Assembly: GCA_002869225.1 (NCBI GenBank)
Contig: PKTG01000138.1
Location: 1 to 34,855, forward strand
Length of the DNA: 34,855 nt
From: Candidatus Muiribacterium halophilum
Lineage (GTDB): Bacteria; Muiribacteriota; Muiribacteriia; Muiribacteriales; Muiribacteriaceae
Direction: 5' to 3'
Shown here piece after piece: positions 28,201 to 33,198 of this stretch (the stretch's first letter is position 1; every line of letters starts with the position of its first letter). Position numbers and translations under genes: made by a program. The notes beneath the pieces are model-generated. The model worked only from the letters and a program-made list of their open reading frames with translations, ran no database searches and had not been told where the DNA came from.

Positions 28201-28590
28201 TTATCCTTTATTCTTTAAATATTTAATCAAACCTAAAATTATGCTTCTAACTTTTTTAATGTTATCAAATATTTTATCATCTTCATGATAACTCAAATCT
28301 TTTGCTAATAAAAGCTGTGTATCTAATTCTGCAAGAGAACCAAGAGATACATACAAATGATAGATAAATTCTTTGTCACCTTTTCTTGCAGCACCTTCGG
28401 CAATATTACTTGGAATAGATATAACAGCTCTTCTAATCTGTGATGAAATGCTATACTTTTCATATTCAGGAAATTTACTGACAATCTTATATACATTAAG
28501 TACTAATTTATAACTCTCTTTCCAAGCATCTAAGTCTTTATGAGTCTTTATGACTTTATCTTCTTTTTCCATTATTTTTTTGCCTTGCAT
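28201..28590 (-). CDS. Four-helix-bundle protein 1 (23S rRNA intervening-sequence protein / S23 family)
   Basis: Up to 129 aa; MEKEDKV at 28572 is an alternative start with AAGG 10 nt upstream. Family blocks are HKDLDAWKESYKLVLNVY, YSISSQIRRAVISIPSNIAEG and FIYHLYVSLGSLAELDTQLLLA, then the last helix VRSIILGLIKYLKNKG. The family forms pentameric four-helix bundles, is basic, and is structurally related to the Avd protein of diversity-generating retroelements; its biological role is not settled. It was first known from ORFs inside 23S rRNA intervening sequences, whose ends pair in a stem. Here inverted heptad arrays bracket the gene in a similar layout. It is intact and unrelated to sugar synthesis, so it is probably cargo of an inserted element. 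Confidence 0.9.
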   Translation of the reverse strand: MQGKKIMEKEDKVIKTHKDLDAWKESYKLVLNVYKIVSKFPEYEKYSISSQIRRAVISIPSNIAEGAARKGDKEFIYHLYVSLGSLAELDTQLLLAKDLSYHEDDKIFDNIKKVRSIILGLIKYLKNKG

Positions 28591-28753
28591 TTCGTTTTAA
28601 TCTCTTTTTGCTTATTGGTCTTTGATCTAACCCTTAACGCTTCACGTTTCATGTTTTTGATCTATCCCTTCACGCTTCACGCTTCACGCTTTACCCTTCA
28701 CGTTTTTTAGTATATTCCCCGCATCACGCTTTACGCATCACGCTTAACGTTAT
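28591..28753. repeat. Heptad-repeat array B, between four-helix-bundle gene 1 and legB
   Basis: Plus strand reads TTCACGCTTCACGCTT-type heptads (28669-28705) and ATCACGCTTTACGC (28722 onward), the opposite orientation to array A. It contains GTTTTTGATCTATCCC at 28653-28668, found again exactly at 33142-33157, and a variant TTTGATCTAACCC at 28621-28633. The array begins 3-5 nt after the legB stop codon. Nearly the whole spacer is in 7-nt register. Confidence 0.88.
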
Positions 28754-29752
28754 TTAGATATTATAAATCCCTGGTTTGTAATGTTTCAGATTCTCTTTAT
28801 CTGAGAACCATTCGATTGTCTCTTTTATACCTTGTTCAAAAGAATATTTTTGCTTCCATTCTGTTAAAGTTGTAATTTTTTTATTACATCCATAAAGTCG
28901 ATTTACTTCTGATTTTTCAGGTCTTATTCTGTTTTCATCAGTGATGATTTTTGCTTCTGGATTGATTAGCTTAATTAGCGTATTTGCTAATTTTTCTATT
29001 GATATCTCACTATTTGTCGCTATATTGACATCTTCACCAATTGTTTTTTGAGATTTAGCTATTTCAATAAAACCGTTTACCGTATCTTTTACATAAAGAA
29101 AATCTCTAGTTGGTGTCAAAGAACCCAATTTTATCTCTTTCATCCCAGAAGCAAGTTGAGATATAATTGTTGGAATTATAGCTCTTGCACTTTGTCTTGG
29201 ACCAAAAGTATTAAATGGTCTCACAATAGTTATTGGAAGATCAAAACTTCTAAAAAATGATTCAGCAATGCAATCAGCTCCAATTTTTGAAGCAGAATAT
29301 GGCGATTGAGGCTGTCTTGGATGTTTTTCATCTATTGGAATATATTGTGCAGTTCCATAGACTTCTGAAGTGGATGTAACTAGAATCCTTTTCGTCTTTA
29401 ATCTTTTAGCAGCCTGAACTACATTTAGTGTTCCTTTGATATTCGTATCAACATAGGAATCTGGAGAGTGATAAGAAAATGGTATTGCAATTAGAGCTGC
29501 TAGATGAAAAACTATGTCTATATCTTTCATGGCTTCATATACACCATTTGGATCTCTAATATCACCTGTAAAGATCTCAATTTTATCTATTTTTTCTTTT
29601 GAGAAAGAATCAAGCCATCCCCATGTATTAAAGGAGTTATAATAACAAAAAGCCTTTACATCTGCACCGATATCAACAAGACTTTCCACAAGATTACTTC
29701 CAATAAATCCATCCGCTCCTGTAACTAGTATCTTTTTTCCTTTTATATTCAT
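28754..29752 (-). CDS. legB: NAD-dependent 4,6-dehydratase (LegB-like, extended SDR)
   Basis: The protein is 332 aa. The cofactor loop is ILVTGADGFIGSNLVESL, with AFCYYNSFNTWGWLD as the typical LegB-type stretch after beta-2. The active site has TSTSEVYGTAQYIP and PYSASKIGADCIAESF (Tyr-x3-Lys), and the tail TRDFLYVKDTVNGFIEI. It dehydrates a GDP-GlcNAc type substrate to the 4-keto-6-deoxy sugar for LegC. A strong TTAGGAG precedes the ATG. It is separated from legC by the four-helix-bundle cassette, which splits an otherwise contiguous pathway. Confidence 0.93.
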   Translation of the reverse strand: MNIKGKKILVTGADGFIGSNLVESLVDIGADVKAFCYYNSFNTWGWLDSFSKEKIDKIEIFTGDIRDPNGVYEAMKDIDIVFHLAALIAIPFSYHSPDSYVDTNIKGTLNVVQAAKRLKTKRILVTSTSEVYGTAQYIPIDEKHPRQPQSPYSASKIGADCIAESFFRSFDLPITIVRPFNTFGPRQSARAIIPTIISQLASGMKEIKLGSLTPTRDFLYVKDTVNGFIEIAKSQKTIGEDVNIATNSEISIEKLANTLIKLINPEAKIITDENRIRPEKSEVNRLYGCNKKITTLTEWKQKYSFEQGIKETIEWFSDKENLKHYKPGIYNI

Positions 29753-30029
29753 ATTCTACTCCTAATTAATACCACAAAAATCAAGAATTATCTTATTTCC
29801 GAAATCCACCTCTAAAAACTCTCTATGTTTTACAAGTATTACTATTATGTCAGCTTTATCTAATGTTTTATCAAAAGGATAGATATTGACCTCTTTATGT
29901 TTTTTTATATTTGGTTCAACCGCCATTACTTCATAACCTTTTCGCAAAAGTTCTTCTGTTATATATAAAGCTGGAGATTCTCTTAGATCATCGATATCCG
30001 GTTTAAATGCAAGACCTAGACATGCAATA

Positions 30030-30142
30030 ACTGGCTCACGAGAACTCTCGTTGCCAGTGTGAGAAGTGAGATGTGAATTGTGATTGGTCAATTCTTTAGA
30101 ATCTTCATTCTGTAATCTGTTATCTGTAATCTGATTACTGTT
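30030..30142. repeat. Heptad element C, inside wecC (insert 3 in coding order)
   Basis: From 30059 to 30142 twelve heptads run in one unbroken register on the plus strand: GTGAGAA, GTGAGAT, GTGAATT, GTGATTG, GTCAATT, CTTTAGA, ATCTTCA, TTCTGTA and so on, ending in ATCTGTT, ATCTGTA-type units. A central hairpin lies at 30090-30103 (loop TTTA). A terminal hairpin lies at 30030-30058 (ACTGGC and ACGAGA arms pairing with TCTCGT and GCCAGT). The insert is 84 nt of heptads, a multiple of 3, and is translated as ITDNRLQNEDSKELTNH and following residues. Confidence 0.9.
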
Positions 30143-30619
30143 CTTAATTTTCCACTCTTCAACTGCTTGCTCAATCTTTTTAATGACAAACTCCGGTTTG
30201 AAATCATTAGTATTTCTTGCTGCATGTATCATCATAGCTTCTTTTGGAAATTGAGAAACAATAAACCAAGGGTCAACTGCTATACAATGACCACCAACAC
30301 CACACCCTGGTGTAAGTACATTTACCCTTGGATGCTTATTGGTCATCTTAATAAGCTCATAAACGTTAATATCTGCCTTATCGCAGATCATAGAAAGTTC
30401 GTTTGCAAAAGCAATATTAACATCTCTATATGCATTTTCTGTAAGTTTACACATCTCAGCTGTTCTTGAGTTTGTTTTATGTAATTCTCCTTTTACAAAT
30501 AACCTGTAAAACTCACAAGCTTTTTCTGTTGATTCATTGTCTATTCCACCAACTACTCTATCATTATGTTCAAGTTCATATATCACCTGACCTGGAAGTA
30601 CTCTTTCGGGACAATACGC

Positions 30620-30716
30620 CATAAAAATTCGAGGTATCGAATTTTTATGACAGTCTGTAGTTTGTGGTTTGTGGTTTGTGGTTTCACCACTATCTACTAA
30701 CCGCTGACTACTATCT
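30620..30716. repeat. Heptad element D, inside wecC (insert 2 in coding order)
   Basis: Three GTTTGTG units at 30659-30680, then CTATCTA, CTAACCG, CTGACTA, CTATCTA (plus strand). A central hairpin GTGGT-TTC-ACCAC lies at 30678-30690. At the left end is a perfect 12-bp hairpin, 30620-30649 (CATAAAAATTCG, loop AGGTAT, CGAATTTTTATG). The outer arm encodes RIFM just before the conserved AYCPER of wecC. Translated as SGETTNHKPQTTDCHKN. Confidence 0.9.
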
Positions 30717-30857
30717 AAAAGATGTTTGAGCTCAGTGTTTATTAGCTCATACATCTTTTCCGTTGTTCCTATCGGAGAAGTAGATTCAATTATAACCAGA
30801 TTTCCATCTTTTAAAAAAGAAATAATTGCTTTAACAGCTGCTTCAACATAACTTATA

Positions 30858-30962
30858 TCCGGCTCAGGAACAGAGCCGGAGTGAGATGTGAGTGGTGAAT
30901 GGTGAATGGTTTAACTGTCATCTGTAATCTGTTCACCGTTTACTGTTTTACTGTTCCCTGCT
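30858..30962. repeat. Heptad element E, inside wecC (insert 1 in coding order), with in-frame TAA
   Basis: Plus strand: GTGAGAT, GTGAGT, GGTGAAT, GGTGAAT, then CTGTCAT, CTGTAAT, CTGTTCA, CCGTTTA units. The terminal hairpin 30858-30880 has an 8-bp perfect stem (TCCGGCTC, loop AGGAACA, GAGCCGGA) whose outer arm encodes the EPD of the host motif. The TAA stop of the wecC frame is at 30911-30913 in the junction between the two heptad blocks. GGTGAA and TTCACC on the coding strand can pair across the centre. Confidence 0.88.
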
Positions 30963-31222
30963 TTTTTGAATGGTGTTGGTACTGCAATAACAAATACATC
31001 TGCATCAACAGGTTTAGTTGATGCTCGAAGGTATCCCCGTTCTACATCATATTTAACAAGACCTTCAAGATCGGGTTCTACTATATGAATCTCACCTTTA
31101 TTTATCGTGTCAACAACATCCTGATTAACATCTACACCATGAACGTCTATACCTTTACTTGCCACAAGTGCAGCAGTTGGCAAACCAATATATCCCAATC
31201 CAATAAAACAAATTTTTTTCAT

Positions 31223-31355
31223 TTTACAAATCAGATAACAGATTTCAGTTGACAGATGACGGTATAACAAAAACCTTGATTACAGTTATCAGATATCAGA
31301 TTATAGAATTTAGTATTTTTCACTGTCATCGGTAATCTGTCATACTGTACTCTGC
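31223..31355. repeat. Heptad array F, between wecC and four-helix-bundle gene 2
   Basis: Near the wecC start the units read CAGATAA, CAGATTT, CAGTTGA, CAGATGA (plus strand, 31232-31259), beginning about 10 nt from the ATG with no Shine-Dalgarno left. Further right the orientation flips: CTGTCATCGGTAATCTGTCAT (split here: CTGTCATCGG at 31323, TAATCTGTCATAC after it). GTAATCTGTCATAC at 31332-31345 is repeated exactly at 31816-31829. AGATGACGGTATAAC at 31254-31268 is the reverse complement, with one mismatch, of 31823-31837. Confidence 0.85.
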
Positions 31356-31763
31356 TTAATGTCTTCTATTACCTTCCCCTTCCTTTTTTTCTAGATATCT
31401 AATCAAACCATATATTAACGCTTTTATTTCATCAATTTCAACAAATAATTGTTAATTATTATGATAATTTAATTCTTTTGCTATAATTAACTGAGTATCA
31501 ACCTCTGAAGCTGAACCCAAAGCAATATAAAGAAATCTAACAAATTCTTTATTTGAACCTCTATTTGACCCTTCAGCAATATTACTTGAAATTGAAACTA
31601 CTGCTCTTCTTATTTGATTTACCAGACCAAATAATTCATGCTTAGGAAAACTTTCTGTTTCTTTATATATTAAAGTTGCAAAGTTTATTGATTTTGCCCA
31701 AGAATCTAATTTTTTATAATCTGAAATTTTATTTTTCATAATTATTTTCTTTACAGAATTCAT
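31356..31763 (-). pseudogene. Four-helix-bundle protein 2 (S23/IVP family), with in-frame TAA before the last helix
   Basis: Same family as the gene at 28.2 kb: YKKLDSWAKSINFATLIYKE, LVNQIRRAVVSISSNIAEG, FVRFLYIALGSASEVDTQLIIA. TAA at 31452-31454 follows ELNYHNN. The frame continues as QLFVEIDEIKALIYGLIRYLEKK, which matches the last helix of the family, to TAA at 31356. So the gene was ~135 aa and is cut to 103 aa, losing helix four. Either MNSVKK (31763) or MKNKIS (31739) could be the start. The gene is bracketed by heptad arrays F and G carrying both direct and inverted copies of the same motifs. It has diverged clearly from copy 1, so the two were not made by a recent local duplication. 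Confidence 0.88.
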
Positions 31764-31836
31764 CTGCCTACTGTCATCTGTAATCTGTCATCCATTCTCT
31801 GTTCAACTGTCGTCAGTAATCTGTCATACCGTCATC
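31764..31836. repeat. Heptad array G, between four-helix-bundle gene 2 and wzz
   Basis: Plus strand units CTGTCAT, CTGTAAT, CTGTCAT (31769-31792) and CTGTCGT, CAGTAAT, CTGTCAT (31807-31827). The array starts immediately upstream of the four-helix-bundle start and runs into the wzz stop codon, so the wzz TGA is at its edge. It shares a 14-nt direct repeat and a 15-nt near-perfect inverted repeat with array F. Confidence 0.87.
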
Positions 31837-33079
31837 TTTCTTTTTCACTATCCTCTAACATCCGCTTCTTTATTTCGTTATAAAATACTTTTATAAAAAC
31901 AAACACTATTCCAAAAATCCATCCAATAATTAAAAACAATAGAATAATCTTAAACTTTTTATTTTTATTACTCAAAATAGAATTTTCATTTAATACTGTT
32001 AAAACATTAAGTCTTTCGATTTTATCTTGAATATTCTTTTTTTCCATATTTAATGTTTGAATATCTATTTCAAGTCCTTTTTTTGTTTTTGAGATTAATT
32101 CAGTCTTTTTAATTTCATGTTCCTGATTTATATTTATAAGTTCATTTATTCTAAGTTCCATATCTTTTATTGAAGTCTCATAATTGTTGATGGTCTTAAT
32201 AAGCTCAGTATTCTGATTCAGATTATATTGTAACAAATTAGAATATAACAAATATGTAGTCGACTCAGAATCCGTTGCTGAACTTTCTATTTTTCTCTGA
32301 TACTCATTATTTTTATCAATATTTACAGAATAGAGTTTTCTATATTCATCAAGTGTCTTTTCTCTTTCTTTGATCTTGTCTTTTGTGATCTTTATCTCAT
32401 CTTTTGTTTTTTGAATAAGAAAATCAATTTCTTTGATTCTGTTTGATATATTTTCAAGCTCAACGTTCTTTATTTTAATACTATTGTTTACACTTTCTAT
32501 GGAGTTTAAAAAAGTTTTTTTTGCGTTATTCAAAGGATTTATAAATAACGACTCACCTTTTAAAGTTTTAAAGAAATATGAGGAGTAGTCATAAGTTTCT
32601 TTTGTATCATTAGTATATGAAGAAAATCTCAGCAAATTGGAATCTTTTTTCTTTTCTACTTCAAACAAGTAATTTCTTATATTTTCATCAAAATATAACT
32701 CAGATTCAATCCAATCAGATAATTCTGTAATATTTATAGAAGGTATTTGTGTGTTTTGATTAAAATCCTTTATACCATTTTTAGCAAAAAAGACCATTTT
32801 ATAATCAGGAATTCTATATGCTGAATAGAATACACCTAATATCAGAAATATAATCGTAGAAATAAAAATAATTTTTTTATTTTTATATAATTTTGCAAAC
32901 AACTCTAATAAGTCTATTTCATCATCAGGGTAATCATACCCGTGAGATGTGAGATGTGAGATGTGAGTAGAAGAATCTTTAGATTCATTGTTCTCACCGT
33001 CGACTGTTGTCCGTTGTCTGTTGTCTGAATTACTGTCATCTGTCATCTGTACTCTGTCATCTGATTTATCTTTCTTCAT
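31832..33079 (-). CDS. wzz: Chain-length determinant (Wzz/PCP family) with a heptad-encoded N-terminal tail
   Basis: Start chosen at 33079 (MKKDKSDD) because AAAGGA lies just before it; an in-frame ATG at 33127 would add repeat-encoded residues. Length ~415 aa. Residues ~5-48 are translated heptad repeat (DSNSDNRQRTTVDGEN). The real protein begins about YPDDEIDLLELFAKLYKNKK, the typical Wzz lead into membrane helix 1 (IIFISTIIFLILGVFYSAY). A long periplasmic coiled-coil region follows (about residues 170-350, many Lys/Glu/Ile/Asn), then helix 2 (IILLFLIIGWIFGIVFVFIKVFY) at the end. It sets polysaccharide chain length with Wzy in the inner membrane. The insert lies in the cytoplasmic tail, where extra length may be harmless. 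Confidence 0.88.
   Translation of the reverse strand: MKKDKSDDRVQMTDDSNSDNRQRTTVDGENNESKDSSTHISHLTSHGYDYPDDEIDLLELFAKLYKNKKIIFISTIIFLILGVFYSAYRIPDYKMVFFAKNGIKDFNQNTQIPSINITELSDWIESELYFDENIRNYLFEVEKKKDSNLLRFSSYTNDTKETYDYSSYFFKTLKGESLFINPLNNAKKTFLNSIESVNNSIKIKNVELENISNRIKEIDFLIQKTKDEIKITKDKIKEREKTLDEYRKLYSVNIDKNNEYQRKIESSATDSESTTYLLYSNLLQYNLNQNTELIKTINNYETSIKDMELRINELININQEHEIKKTELISKTKKGLEIDIQTLNMEKKNIQDKIERLNVLTVLNENSILSNKNKKFKIILLFLIIGWIFGIVFVFIKVFYNEIKKRMLEDSEKER
32928..33070. repeat. Heptad element H, inside the 5' end of wzz
   Basis: Plus strand: three GTGAGAT units (32942-32962), a central hairpin GAATC-TTTA-GATTC at 32973-32986, then CTGTTGT, CCGTTGT, CTGTTGT and CTGTCAT, CTGTCAT, CTGTACT, CTGTCAT. 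The terminal hairpin is GGGTA-ATCA-TACCC at 32928-32941, with its outer arm in the YPDD codons of wzz. The layout is the same as in element C. Confidence 0.9.
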
Positions 33080-33198
33080 TTTTTTTCCTTTGTTTTTTTG
33101 TTTTAACAGTTTCGTTTTACCCTTCACGTTATTTCATACTCGTTTTTGATCTATCCCATCACGCTTTACGCTTAACGGTTTACGGTTTACGGAATTAA
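33080..33198. repeat. Heptad array I, between wzz and manC
   Basis: Plus strand: CCCTTCACGTTATTTC, then GTTTTTGATCTATCCC (33142-33157, identical to 28653-28668), ATCACGCTTTACGC, and GGTTTACGGTTTACGG just after the manC stop. The array belongs to the same sequence subfamily as B. 33080-33117 carries the wzz ribosome binding site and AT-rich leader. Confidence 0.85.

Larger units (their letters stand above)
29762..31222 (-). pseudogene. wecC: UDP-N-acetyl-D-mannosamine dehydrogenase (WecC-like) carrying three in-frame heptad inserts, one with a TAA stop
   Basis: The host sequence is clearly WecC-like: ICFIGLGYIGLPTAALVA, VDTINKGEIHIVEPDL, IAVPTPFKK, ESTSPIGTTEKM, AYCPERVLPGQV, SRTAEMCKLTENAYRDVNIA and catalytic Cys in VLTPGCGVGGHCIAVDPWF, then ACLGLAFKPDIDDLRESPA. 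Start chosen at 31222 (MKKICFIG); the upstream in-frame extension is translated repeat. Three inserts lie in loops: after IAVPTPFKK, after NTELKHLL and after EEWKIKN. The whole reading frame (486 codons plus stop, versus ~420 in relatives) is uninterrupted except TAA at 30911-30913, which falls inside the first insert. The enzyme oxidises UDP-ManNAc to the uronic acid in two NAD steps. No wecB is in the window. With the stop the product would be a 103-residue fragment; restart at ATG 30754 would lack the NAD domain. Confidence 0.93.

Noticed and set aside
28201-28590. Presence of a 23S rRNA or its intervening sequence
   Set aside because: The protein family is linked with 23S rRNA intervening sequences, but no rRNA sequence is visible around either copy.
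28201-31763. Diversity-generating retroelement (the four-helix-bundle family is related to Avd)
   Set aside because: No reverse transcriptase, no template/variable repeat pair with adenine-directed differences, and no C-type lectin target is visible in the window.
1915-31763. Reassignment of TAA/TAG to an amino acid
   Set aside because: Most intact genes here end in TAA at the expected family end, followed closely by the next start. The internal stops do not fall at positions that share one amino acid (Ser at 15095; variable elsewhere).
28018-31836. Classical insertion sequence or transposon
   Set aside because: No transposase or DDE/HUH/tyrosine-recombinase reading frame is present, and no clear target-site duplication could be defined.
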